This document shows positions 34,901 to 45,930 of a stretch of DNA of 64,000 nucleotides, piece by piece. The DNA comes from Plectrocnemia conspersa (taxonomy: Eukaryota; Arthropoda; Insecta; Trichoptera; Polycentropodidae). The stretch covers positions 310,001-374,000 of the forward strand of contig VTFK01000141.1 in NCBI GenBank assembly GCA_009617715.1, in the 5' to 3' direction. The translations under genes were made by a program, and so were the position numbers. The stretch's first letter is position 1, and every line of letters starts with the position of its first letter. The notes under the pieces were generated by a model that was not told the origin of the DNA, did no database searches, and saw only the letters and a list, made by a program, of their open reading frames with translations.

Positions 34901-37825
34901 TTGGTTCAAGATAAATGTATCGTAATGCGTTTTTTTGCTGACTTCGTAAGTAGTTTCAGCTAAAATCGCAGATGATTCTTCCGGTATTGAAGACAACGGA
35001 GTTGGACTGACTGACCGAATTGGCGGAGTTTGCTGCCACATATTCGCTTCGATCACAGATTTTACGGTATTGAAATTGTTTTTATCTCGGATCGTATTTC
35101 TCAAGTTGATCCTTTCATTATAGCCTTTCATGTTGTCGTTCATCATTAAGTTTTGGGCGCTATACGGAAAGTGGATCTTTACGGGCGAATCGTCTAAAGA
35201 ATATGGCGAACTTTGCAAATATTGATTGCTCTCGGGGTCAAGCGGAACAATGGGAGAATCTCCTTTCGTGTAAGTTTCCGAACTCAATCTTTTGAACGTT
35301 GTATTCGGGGACATATCCTGGATCAAGATTTTTGGCGTCAGTTGGGAAGCTTCAAAGTCAGAGCTCGAAGTGAAGTTTAAAACTTTCTTTTCCGTCGAGC
35401 ATCGTTTTGGATTGAACAGATTGATCGGTTCATCTGTTTTTTGATTCGGCGTCAGGAGTATATTGGTGTTGAATGTTTCATATAAGTTTTTAGGAACCGA
35501 ATGACTGGGTTTATCTTGCATCGGTTGAGGAATAACAAAAATGTGAGGGGTTTTTAAGATTTCTTTATGCTCAGTAGAACTATTGCTCGAATTAATTAAA
35601 TCTATGATCGGATGAGTTGTGTCGTTTTTAAAGTTAACCTCGCTATCTATCGAGTTTATGTAATAGACGCTCTCCTCTATAATGTGCGTTTCGTGAGTGA
35701 TTTTAGTCGTAGTTTCGTTCAGATCCTTTTTGACATACTTATTGTAAGTCTTCAAAGGAGAAAAGCCCATATTTTCGATGGCAGATAAAACGGATAAGTC
35801 GTGAACTCTTCGGTTTTTTGAATCATTTTTTCTCTTGACGGGCGTATACTCATAGGGTAAATTGTTTTCTTTTTCGACTGCCTTGGAAATAAAGTATGTT
35901 TCGCGTCTAACGTCATAGTCGCTTATATCAAAAGATATGTTGCTATTATTGAAGATGTTCGCTTTACGCTCGTTTACTACCACTGGAGATTTCTGTTTGA
36001 AGTGAGCGTTGGTTGAAACGTTTTCTTGTAAAACTTTGAAGACTTTGTCGTTTTCTTTCGCGTTATCGAAGAATTTCGTGACAAAGTGTTTCGGCGACTT
36101 GGGTTTCAAGGGGCTCTTTTTCAGTTTAGGTTTGTTGATCTTTTTCCTGTCGATCCCTTTGCTGTTCGGTCCCTTTTTAATCTGAAATATAAAAAGCATG
36201 ATAAGTGTGGATTACAAAAAAGAAAAATAATTTATTGCCAATACTAACAGATTTGCATACGACGACCACGTCATATCTTCCTTTTCTCCCATCGGCAACT
36301 TGAACTGTCGTACGTTGAGCGATGACACTTTTCGGAAGCCATGAAATTTCCAATTCTGCAGTTTTGTATGGCGGTATTGTGCATTCGCACCAAGTAAATT
36401 CCAGATTTAAATCATCGGCTCGTTTTTGAATCACAACCTAAAGACAACATAATTTAATGAAAGACTTACTCGTTGAGGTATAATATATGTATATATGTCA
36501 GTTTAAAGTATAAACTCGTAGCAAGCTCTGTGCTTGGAATTTATTAACTTGACCAATGGCTCGTTTTTTCACCGCGTGATGTGCAAAAACGGACAGTTTT
36601 GCGAGAACTTCGCACAACACAGAGATATAACAAAAGAAATATGATAACTTTTGAATTAAAAGAAAGTAAAAAACAAAAAATATCAAGTGTTCTGAATTGT
36701 ATTGGTACATATCTTAAAATTATTTTATTAGTGGTTTTCAATCTGTGGGTTGCAGTAGATTAAAATTAAAATCATAAATTTGTTTTATTTCTAGTTTAAA
36801 TAAAATATTTACAAAGTAACTAAATATTGTAATAAATATAAAAGAATGTGGGTTTCAGCATTAGTTGACGAAATGCGTTTATTTTGTTTCCACGAAAAAT
36901 GTAGTGTATCTGCATCGAATATAAACTAAAGTCAAATTCAACTTTAGTATGATATAATTTTTATGATTTTAATGCATTTCTCTGAACAAGCAATAAAACA
37001 AATGGTTCTGAATAAAATTGGTTGGGGGCACTGCCCAACTATGTAAATTATCATATAAAAAATTATATTTCAGTCTTCCGTGTTTACAAATGTTTTTGAG
37101 CAAACTTCATGAAATGTCATTAGATAAAGTTTTTAATATTCCGTTCAAGCAATTTTCAACCTTAAAATATATTAAACAATTGTGATAAAAGGTTCAAAAG
37201 TTGATGATGGCTGGGAACGTAATCTGTGATTGGGGCTTGTTCGTCATGACGTCTGAAGATGTCAAACGCAGGGAATTAATGAGAATACATTTTGAATGTC
37301 TGGTAATTGAGAATGAAGTTTTTTTATTTTAAAGCATTTGCAAAATTTGTTATCTATAAAGGTGGATTTTCATTTTTTAATCAAACAAACATTGTGGAGA
37401 GTGGAAACAAAAGGTAGATCCGCTTTATTTGAAAAGGAAGTTATTATAAATATAAAAGAAAGAGTACTGACATGCGCGGCCGTTGACTTCGGGTTTGAAA
37501 TATTCAACGTTTTAACGGATTTCTGTCCAATCGACACATCTTCGAAGGTGATAGTGGGAGTGGCCGAAAACGGTATCAGCGCCAATGTGTAAGTCTCTTC
37601 CCTGTTCTCCGCATCGTTGTTTCGCTGTTGTTTCCGATTCTCGGGAGTGTTTGTGACCTGATGGAACGAATAATTCCGTTAGCGATGTTTTAATATTACA
37701 CATATAATCGATATTTTAGTGCGCATTTTCGTTACAATGTCTCGCAATTGATAACGAGTGAACGATAGACGGTTTCGACGGCAAAAGGGCCGATTATTAG
37801 TTCAATAACTCACCTCAAAGTACAT
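28995..37825 (-). CDS. asp: Abnormal spindle / ASPM
   Basis: Exons in transcript order: 37825-37814 (MYFE only), 37657-37472, 36437-36249, 36181-30262, 30192-30008, 29536-29417, 29357-28995; 2,324 residues, all phases consistent. ASPM/Asp is a spindle-pole protein that binds microtubule minus ends and calmodulin, with roles in spindle focusing and neuroblast or brain size (family knowledge). An N-terminal ASH domain (about 28-129) contains FEDVSIGQKSVKTLNISNP and ELEISWLPKS. A long disordered, Ser/Pro-rich part follows, then conserved blocks (EEMSLKYH-like, LCYNPLWLRIGLEVLYN, FTLKKFLFLVYFLD, HDPCLFC). One calponin-homology domain (about 840-960) has NLAVDLKDGVRLTRLMEI and IPAISRLQK-type ISRLQKVHNV. 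About 35 IQ motifs occupy residues 976-2040. The C-terminal exons encode a helical armadillo-like tail. No second CH domain was seen between the first CH and the IQ array. The 36438-37471 intron carries repeat R3. Confidence 0.95.
30440..33640 (-). repeat. Coding tandem array of IQ motifs in ASPM
   Basis: About 35 calmodulin-binding IQ-like units. From unit 5 to unit 26 the commonest unit is 33 residues (99 bp): SSAITIQRWYRK, about eight variable residues, then LKSQNTDRPxFLLKR. Several units lack exactly four residues and are 29 long. From unit 27 the unit becomes 27 residues and loses the N-x-DRP linker. DNA identity between units is moderate, so the array is old rather than recently amplified. 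Confidence 0.9.
36555..36900 (-). repeat. hAT-like repeat R3 in ASPM intron
   Basis: Inverted relative to 21960-22360. Shared blocks are atatgataacttttgaatta, gtggttttcaatctgtgggt, and a ttagttgacgaaatgcg block. Lies between ASPM coding exons 2 and 3. Non-coding. Confidence 0.5.
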
Positions 37826-37964
37826 CTCGCGCTAAGCGACCGACAATCAAAACTTGAACTGACGACGGTTGCGAACACAGCCGTTGGGGTGGCCACTCGA
37901 AAAAACTTATACTATGCATCAAAATAAATACCTAATACAAGAAATTTAAAGTATTAATCCTTTC

Positions 37965-38033
37965 AACGCCAAGCGCATGATATGATGCGCAACTAAATCT
38001 ACTGTCTAACGCCAAGCGCATGATATGATGCGC
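37965..38033. repeat. Two 26-bp direct repeats with near-palindromic core
   Basis: aacgccaagcgcatgatatg with atgcgc is present at 37965-37990 and again, identical, at 38008-38033, a 43-bp period. Each contains gcgcatgatatgatgcgc, which is palindromic except at two symmetric positions. They lie just inside a TTAA at 37954-37957 and could be subterminal repeats of a piggyBac-type element. Confidence 0.6.
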
Positions 38034-38236
38034 TCGTTAAAACCTTCGTTTTTTAAAGAAACGGAAAGGTAAAAGTTGGCAATATATGTTTTAAAAATCA
38101 GTTTGAGTTCCTAGTAAACGATTTCAGTGATTTTATTAATAGAATTTGCGATGAAACAGTGGTATATATAATTATAAAGTCACGCCTTAATTTTAGTCGT
38201 TTGTATTTCGCGCGCGGTTTCAATCGTGCTTCTTTA

Positions 38237-38791
38237 GGCCGGTTTCACACGTGCCGGATGGATTCACCCGGCACCGGGCCGGCGCCGTTTACAAAGCTTT
38301 CACACGTGGCCGGTCTCTGGCCGGTTTCTGGCCGGTTTCTTCCCAACCCGACCTATACCCCGTCAACTGGTGCCAGTAATTTAGGATTAACGGCTTCACA
38401 TAAGTCCTTCCACACATTTCGCGTTATTTTTTTATTTTTGTATGTATTCTACTAAGATAATTAAAAGAGATTACATTAATATAATTAAAATTTCGAAGTC
38501 TATTTCTTCCGCTATTGCCTAAACACGAGGAATATATATTATATTTTATTACAAGATACCACAAACACTGTCAACGGCCCGGTTCATGTTTGAGTTTTAC
38601 CCCCACCACACTCAACTCGGTACCCGGCGCCGGACAGTTTAGTGAGCGCGGCCGGCGACAACCGGCAGTCAGCGCCGGGTAGATTTGTCCGGCACGTCTG
38701 AAATGATAGTACTAGCCCATACAACACCATCCCCACTACACGGCGCCGGCCCGGTGCCGGGCAAATCCACCCGGCACGTGTGAAACCGGCC
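38237..38791. mobile_element. Harbinger-like MITE, 555 bp
   Basis: Terminal inverted repeats of about 52 bp with only three mismatches: both ends start ggccggtttcacacgtgccg and continue to ccggcaccgggccggcgccg. Flanked by TTA on each side (38234-38236 and 38792-38794), the three-base target duplication of PIF/Harbinger elements. The ends are very G+C-rich against an A/T-rich interior. The interior contains more diverged ggccggt repeats and no transposase frame, so it is non-autonomous. Confidence 0.75.
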
Positions 38792-38794
38792 TTA

Positions 38795-39540
38795 GGGTTA
38801 GCACAAACGCATCGCGGAAATTCGTTTTTTTATACTTTAATTTATGAATCGAAATTAAATCATGTCATCAATATTTCAATGATAATTGTGATTTGTAAAT
38901 ACTTGTGAATATATTTATACGTTATTTCGATTGTTTTAATATAGTCAACTGTTTTCGTGATTGGTTTTTATTGTTTGTAAAATTTAAATAATAATAATAA
39001 TAATTACTATTAAATACTTATTAATTATTTATTATTATTTATTTTATTAATTTATTTAGCTTAATAGCTAATCTTTACATCTAACAAATTTAGTAAGCAT
39101 ATATAAAAATATATAAAAAATACATAACAGAAAGAAAAAATGAAAATATACAATAATAAAGTCTTAATATTATAATTTATTTCTATATGTACGAAGGTGT
39201 TTTTTTATTCCATTTATGAAACCCGTTATATTTTTGCTGTTTCGGATTTCTCTTATAATTTAATAAATATAAATAAGATATATTTAATAAAATATCAATA
39301 TTAACTCTTAGTAAATATTAAATAATAATAATAATAACAAAAACGATTCCTTGTCGTAGAATCATTTTATTTTACTTGTTCTATTATTTTATAATTGATT
39401 TGTATTGTGTTTATTTATTTACATTAAATTAATACCATCGTGACCTAACAGGTTACCCCAATGCGTCACAATGGTCGAAAAGTTTATTATTTATTGTATA
39501 TACATGTGTGTGTGTGTGCAATATATATTACATATTCCGC
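38795..39540. other. A/T-rich spacer with LINE 3' end
   Basis: Low-complexity sequence with (taa)n runs near 38985-39005 and 39320-39340. At 39433-39480 it carries the LINE 3'-end core ccatcgtgacctaacaggtt, next to a short (ttta)n tail. A (gt)n run follows near 39505. No gene. Confidence 0.5.
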
Positions 39541-40110
39541 CTGGAGTGTAGATATGTTGCACTCTTGCCGGTCCCAAGCCCGGATAAAGGAGGAGGGTTT
39601 CTATCATGGAGCAAACCAACCAACGTGGATAAATCCAAATAGTTATGAAAAAATCACAAAGAAATAATAAATCCGCCCCGATTCATAATGACCTAGACCA
39701 TGGTTTCCCAAACTATGTTTCGCGGAACACTGGTGTTCCGCGAATCCAAAATATGTGTTCCATGGAGCTTAAATAGATATTTCCCAAAAATTTGGAGTAA
39801 ATTAAAAGAATGAACATATTTTACTTCATAATGAAGGCGAAGATTTTAGTACCTAGAAGTTGGGTACAGCAAAATAAGCTAAGTGTTCTGCCAAAATTTT
39901 CGGATTTGCGAAGTGTTCCGCCGCTCAAAAAGCTTGGGAAACCCTGACCTAGACGATCGAAATCTAGATAAACGATTGGACTTCAATTTTGGAAGCTGGA
40001 ATGTGCAATATTACAACCAGGAAAAATGCAAACAATAGCGGAAGAAAAACTAAAACTCAAGATATATCTAGAAGCTCTACAAGAAATTAGATGGAAAGGC
40101 CAAAACCGAT
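39541..40110 (+). pseudogene. LINE 5' fragment with endonuclease start, split by a MITE
   Basis: 39541-39690 and 39955-40110 are two halves of one LINE-like sequence. The second half encodes LDFNFGSWNVQ and, after a frameshift, LEALQEIRWKGQNRSP. The W-N-V-Q and QEIRW motifs are the first two conserved blocks of the apurinic-type endonuclease domain of non-LTR retrotransposons. It breaks off before the reverse transcriptase. Stops and one shift show that it is dead. Confidence 0.65.
39699..39946. mobile_element. hAT-type MITE with perfect 8-bp target duplication
   Basis: A 248-bp element with inverted ends: catggtttcccaaact on the left and, on the minus strand, cagggtttcccaagct on the right. 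acctagac flanks it on both sides (39691-39698 and 39947-39954). An 8-bp duplication and CA(G/T)-GGTTTCCCA ends fit the hAT superfamily. Internal tgttccgcg motifs recur inverted near the right end. Non-coding. Confidence 0.8.
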
Positions 40111-41219
40111 CACCGGTTGTAGTGCCGTGGAAGAAGAAGAAGAATATGTATATATTATAAATTATACATATAATTATATATAGTTAAATGTAACATCGTA
40201 TCTTGCTATCAAGTTTTATTATTTATTATTTTTATATATAAAGAAATATGACAACCTTCAACAACAACCAATTGCAAACACCATTGATCAAAAACAAACG
40301 GTTTGGTTATTAGGGTTATTTTTGTGTACGATATATGTGATTTTGTATGCATCAAAGAAATCTTGTCGATTTGTAAATTTTTATAACAGGATGTAAGTCA
40401 GACGAAGAAAAAATGCGTTGCAGATTTATATATTAAAATTGTTTCAGTGTCAGCATGACCCTGCTTGTCGTTCGCTTGTATAGTGCCGCGCGCGTGCATG
40501 TGTGTGTAGGTGTGTGAACGCGAGCCAACACGCGGACCGACCAATAGATTTAGTTTTGTTCACTTTATATTTCCAACAATACGACTAAAAATGTTTGTTT
40601 ATTGATATAATTAGAATGTTTATATCATGTTAATCATACATATATAATTTTAAAATATAAAAATTGAGTATTTTGGCTGTAATGATGTGTTAAACAAAGT
40701 AAGTAGCCAAAAAATTATATCGCTAAAAACGCATGGCGTACAGCGAGTAATTAAGAATTTACCGGTCGGCGGTCTAAGGGTTAAAAAACAATACTACATT
40801 TTAAAAATGTGATTTTATATATTTCACAATATATATTTATTAAAATTGATTTTTAAAACAAAATAGGACGATAGGATAAAAAGTCATCTCGGAATTTTTG
40901 TTCACTTAGGAATGCCGCGGGAGCTACAAAAAAGTTCCCCTCGAACATTTTTGTTCGAGGAGGACAAAAAAGAACACAATTTTTGATGAGGACAGGGTTT
41001 CTAAAATAATAACGTCTGGTCACTTCATTCAAGTGCATAGTAAAACATGTATGTATTAAAATATTGATTAAAAAATATGCTGTCACATTTTCATTTTGAT
41101 CATTTCATATTAGGGGTAAATTATGTTTCATCACCGTAAATCACTTTTTCATAATTTAGTAAACTAAAAATAATCGTTTATTTAAAATATTATACTAGGT
41201 TGTAATGTCAAAGAACGAG
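40111..41219. other. Gene-free spacer
   Basis: No gene. A G+C-richer patch at 40470-40540 (gccgcgcgcgtgcatgtgtg) and a TTAA at 40781-40784 preceded by cggcggtctaaggg are the only features; the latter may be the right end of a piggyBac-like insertion beginning at 37958. Confidence 0.35.
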
Positions 41220-41295
41220 CGCGAATAAATTATTCTAAATAATATTTATGAACTAACACTAGTTCATAAATATTATTTAGAATAATTTATTCGCG
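41220..41295. repeat. Perfect inverted repeat, 36-bp arms, 4-bp loop
   Basis: 41220-41255 and 41260-41295 are exact reverse complements separated by acac. The arm starts cgcgaataaattattctaaa and ends aatatttatgaacta. As RNA it would form a 36-bp uninterrupted stem. Immediately downstream is a G+C-rich patch (41330-41440). No terminal repeats or target duplication of a known family were recognised around it. Confidence 0.85.
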
Positions 41296-43705
41296 TATAC
41301 ACGTACACAAGGGTACACACCCTTTACTTGTTGTGCTGCCGTCCGCCTGGGTCGCTGTCCGGTTTAAGAGAGTCCTGCGCGTCCTGCTCTCGGCCGCCTT
41401 TCTCCTCCCCCGGTGTTGCCATGACACCACACTTGTCTAATCATTAGCGTAGCTAAAGGGGGAGGGGGTAGACCGTCTCGAGCGGCACTTGTTTGGGGAT
41501 GGCATTTTCGCGATGGAAAAACTTTTTTTGTGTGGTTCTTAAGCTGAATGCGTTAAAACATATATATCCACGAATAGCTAAAAGCTAAGTTGAATATGTG
41601 AAAACAATAAACATTTTAACAAAAGCTGATTTTATGACCCGATAAAAATATTTTTGCCCGGCCCAAAAATTTAGCCAGTTTTTTAGAATTCGTAACAGTT
41701 GAAGTTACTGTTTCCCTATTGTTTATTTGAGTTGAGCAAATATTATCGAGCCGACTATGTAGCTTAGAATGATTACCGCAGTTACAATATGCACCAAAGG
41801 GTAGCAGCGCTCTGTTATTTGTTTCTTTAATAGTGGAGAGGTGAAACTTTTTATTTAAAATGATATTTTAAAATCAGCTACCAACCATCATACCTAATCG
41901 TCTATAATGTTTTGCAGCTCCATAAAGTGTTAGAAGACACTAAAAAGGGTTCAGTTACGACGAAGTGGTACAGCAGACGTTGAATGAGCGAATGAGTGAC
42001 TGACGCATTTTTCGGGCAATATTGAAAAATAAATCGAAAACTAATTGCAATTTTAGATGAGATTCGAATTATATGGATTTTGTGTCAAAATACAGTTATA
42101 CAGTATTGTTGTAAACATTTTTTTTATTTAAATTTATAACAAACTTTTCCTAATTGAAAATATTTTTATTTTGCAAACCATTAGGACAAACTTTTTAGTG
42201 TTAAGACCAACCTGTCAAAATGATGTGATAACGTGTTTTTACTATCATTGTGTAAAATAGAAAAATCTCGAATTTTCTAGTTAATTCATTTTAAAGTTGC
42301 ACATTGTCCTAAGAACATATTAGTAAGCTTAAAGTAAGTATACATTTTAATAAAATATTAAAAAAATCAGATAAGGTTTAAATGAATTATAAATAGTTCC
42401 AATTGGTTATATATTATTATACAATAACATATATATAACATTAAAATAGTTTATTCAGTTATATTTCAATTATAATAATCAATAATATCAAAGTAAAGTA
42501 ATGTTTTTTATAAAAAAAAATGTGAGCGCTTCGTAATTGTTATATTAAAACAGGTTTTGTGTCTGTTTCAAACGCATTTATATGGTTTCTTTGTCTTGAG
42601 CGAGTTTTGTAAAAAAAACACAAACCTATTATTATTCGACAAGTGGAAACTTGTAATATTTTTACGTGTTAATTATTTTTTTAAGGAAAGGCTGATAAAA
42701 ATGGGATGTATCAACGATCTCAAGGGAAAATTATTCTTTAGAAGCGAGTATGTCAATTACAATAATATTATTATACATAAATATTAATGGGAATGATAAT
42801 GGATGCTTTATTATATTGATATGCATAGATAAGGGGATCGATTATTGTTTATTAATTGGATGCCAAGCTAAATAAATCCTTAGTCCACTTTAACGTTATA
42901 TCGATATTATAATAAGCAATAATACGTGAATTTTTTATTAAAATAAATTTTAGTTTCGGTGTTTTATATTATTATCATATTGGGGAGTATTTTCATTGTT
43001 TCATTCATATTTTAATGATATTTTATAATTTTATATGATCATTACTAAAATTATTAATAATTTTCATAATAATAAATTCATTCGCATTCATCATTTTTAG
43101 AAAGCGCCTTTTTCACAATTTACTACATATTGCGACAATGACGTCATTCGAAATTTTGATAATTCGACATTACCTAAGTGACCTTTAATAACCGACGTGA
43201 TTTCTTATAGCGTCAATAGTTGATAAGAATATTTTGATAGGTGTATATCAAACGTTTTCACAAGGAAGCGGATGCCACCGAAATATAATCAGTCTATCGT
43301 TCATTGTAGCCGAGCGAAGAGCGTGGTAGTGAAATGTTCAGTTGCTTTTCGAGACAAACGTCTGTTGACGACGACAATCGCACAAACGACGACACATCAG
43401 AGTACGATAATTTTGTGATAGATAAAATTTACAAATTGTGTCAGTGAGAATTTTTAATCGATGAAGTTTTGTCAGTGTTGCGTCGGTCAGTCTTAGTGGC
43501 ATACGTAATCTGTCAGTCTCGTGCTATTCACTGGCTTTTAACAGTTATTAATTAGACTAGATATCGACTATTGATAAGAAGCGATAAATAAGAGATTGAC
43601 AGTAGTGATGTATATGTGATTTTTTTTCATAGATCCGATGATAGTGCATCGATTGAGGTGATCGAAATAGATATTTATCGAGGATATTTACCCGATATAT
43701 TAAAT
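41296..43705. other. Intergenic DNA and LRMDA-type gene leader
   Basis: 41330-41440 is G+C-rich without a clear frame. The rest to about 43260 is A/T-rich and gene-free. 43260-43700 has balanced composition and probably holds the promoter and 5' UTR of the gene starting at 43706. Confidence 0.4.
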
Positions 43706-45649
43706 ATGACATCGTTGGCTTCGTTGGCTTATACAGAAATGAGCTCACGGTGAGAACGATTCAAATTCATAATTCATTACTAACGGAATGTTTTCATTGT
43801 TATGTTTTATAATACATATTAACATTTGTACTAAATAATATTTTATATCAAAAAAATAATGTAAAATAAAGGTTAATATGTCCCTTTTGTTTAATATATT
43901 TTTACAAAATTTTATGTTGCTTTTTTAATGATAGTACAGTGGTACCTCGGTTTTCGTTGACTTCGATTATCGTCGGTTTCGGTTTTCGTAAATTTTTTCC
44001 GCGAAAAAATTGTCTCGGTTTTCGTCGGTTGCCTCCGATTTCGTCGGCATACGCGACCCACCCTGCGCAGGTACCTAACTACGCTGCATTACTGTTGTTG
44101 TGAAGTCATTGGACACGTGTGATTGAGGCAATGATTTGGCTTTAAAGGCGAGAATCACATTAATTCATAGTGATTTATTTTATTTACTCTATAAATAATA
44201 TCTACAAAATATTCCCAATGTGAAATTCGTCGCATTTACATTTTCGCTTCAAGCAGTTTTAATTCCAAATTTAGATTGCTTTTGACAGATACATAAGTTA
44301 CAAGGACATTCACACAATGTAATTAAAAATAGTGTTTCTCTCATGATCAATTTTATGAAGAAATGTCACGTTCGGAGCATCAAAAAAAATTTGTGCTAGC
44401 AGATGAAAATAATAAACAAAAAATATTTTGTGATGAAGGATACGATATTGTCATATTATATTTTGTTATATCCTTTAAATTACAACTCCAGTTCATAATA
44501 AAATTTGCTTTGAATTTATTATTAGAAGTACATAATTGTTTTTGAAATTAACTTCTAAACACATGTTAAAGTTATGAATTAATTAAAATATAGATAGAAA
44601 TATGAAACAAAAGGGACAGGACAATACTAAAACTATTTGCGTTGTTGTTGATAAAACGTTGACTAATCTAATATTAGTAATACATTTTCCAGAGGTAGAG
44701 ACACGGCTTTTTCATTAGGAGATTGTTATTCAGACGAAGAAGAAGAAGATAGACTAACGTTAGCTTATGAAAAGCTTCACACAGTTCCAAAGACATTAGT
44801 AAATCGCTTCGGCACCTCGATTAAAATATTGGACATAAGCCACAATAAAATATGGTACAGATTCTTAATTTACGTTGCTATATTGATTTTCGTCTCGTTG
44901 GACGAATCTTATCACATAACCTTTGACTTATTATTAAAAAAATTATTTACATTAGCAGCGTTGAAATTTTGTCTTTATCTGTGGAATGTCTCTTTTCAGC
45001 AATTTGGATTTTCTTATAAACTTTAAGAATTTAACGTCGCTGATCGCTGACAAGAATCTAATCAACGATTCTTCGTGTTTGCCAAAGCTGCCTAGATTAG
45101 AACTGCTGTGGTTTGTATTCAAATCGCTGTTTTACATATTTGTATGAGATTCATAATTTTTAATTATTCGTAGGATGAACCACTGTAAAATAACAAAACT
45201 TCATCCATGGATCAAAAAACTGCAACATTCTTGTCCTGGATTGAAACATATATCTTTGATGGGAAACGGAGCTGCTCCTAGTTATCTGAATGGCGGTACA
45301 TTCTACGAATATCTGCAATATAGGTATGAATGTCTTGCAGATTTTAAAATTGAAGAGATGTCTAGATGAATGATACATATTTATTATTATTTTTAGGCTA
45401 TATGTGATTTCATTATTTCAACGACTAAATTACTTAGACGACAGACCCGTCACTGACGATCAGAGGAACGAAGCTAAAAGGTTATACAAACGACCATTAT
45501 TGGAACGTTTGCGATATTTAAACCAAAATGAGTATCCTCTATCGACAGCCATGCAATTCAACGTCCTAAATCGTTGGAGACACTTACAACACAGGATGAC
45601 CGGTCTTTTTGTATCTTCGTCAAATAGCACTAATAATTTTATGATTTAG
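43706..45649 (+). CDS. LRMDA: Leucine-rich repeat protein, LRMDA-like
   Basis: Exons 43706-43749, 44693-44854, 45000-45110, 45174-45323 and 45397-45649; 239 residues, all joins phase-consistent. The short N-terminus (MTSLASLAYTEMSS) is followed by an acidic DEEEED run, LAYEKLHTVPKTLVNRFG, then leucine-rich repeats (IKILDISHNKI, FLINFKNLTSLIADKNLI, LPRLELLWMNHCKI) and the cap segment CPGLKHISLMGNGAAP, LFQRLNYLDDRPVTDDQR. This order matches the leucine-rich melanocyte differentiation-associated protein family, cytosolic proteins studied mainly in vertebrate pigment cells; an insect role is not known to me. The match to LRMDA is from memory. The last 60 residues are basic and not recognised. The first intron contains a pogo-like terminus. 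Confidence 0.75.
43937..44100 (+). mobile_element. Pogo/Tigger-like element end in LRMDA-type gene intron
   Basis: After a TA, the sequence cagtggtacctcggttttcg begins, followed by several imperfect tcggttttcg repeats to about 44050. CAGTGGTACCTCGG is a familiar terminus of pogo/Tigger elements. No opposite inverted end was found within the intron, so the boundary on the right is unknown and the element may be truncated. Confidence 0.45.
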
Positions 45650-45930
45650 TAATGTTTGAAAACAGATCTGTTCCTATTACCAAAAATGTTTGATATATTA
45701 TTTAAAAAGTATACGTGTTATAATCGAGCGTGTCTTATATTTAATTGTTTTAGGATTTTTTATAAATTTTGCATTTAAAGCAATCAAACGACTGTTTGCA
45801 GGTGAATGGGGGGCTTTTGAACCATCCTGTATATTTTATTATGATATAATACTGATTTTTTTAATTTTTCATTATATTTATACAAATATTATATAAAATA
45901 TTAAAACATTATATACATAATCAAATTTTA
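45650..45930. other. Convergent spacer between LRMDA-type gene and peroxidase
   Basis: 281 bp of A/T-rich sequence holding both 3' UTRs. The minus-strand AATAAA of the peroxidase overlaps its own stop codon (ttttattaaaa on the plus strand at about 45927). Confidence 0.5.

Noticed and set aside
37338..37592. Plus-strand frame of 84 codons
   Set aside because: Antisense to ASPM coding exon 2 and its intron.
44363..44545. Small gene in the LRMDA-type intron
   Set aside because: Sixty codons without domain or splice context, within intronic element debris.
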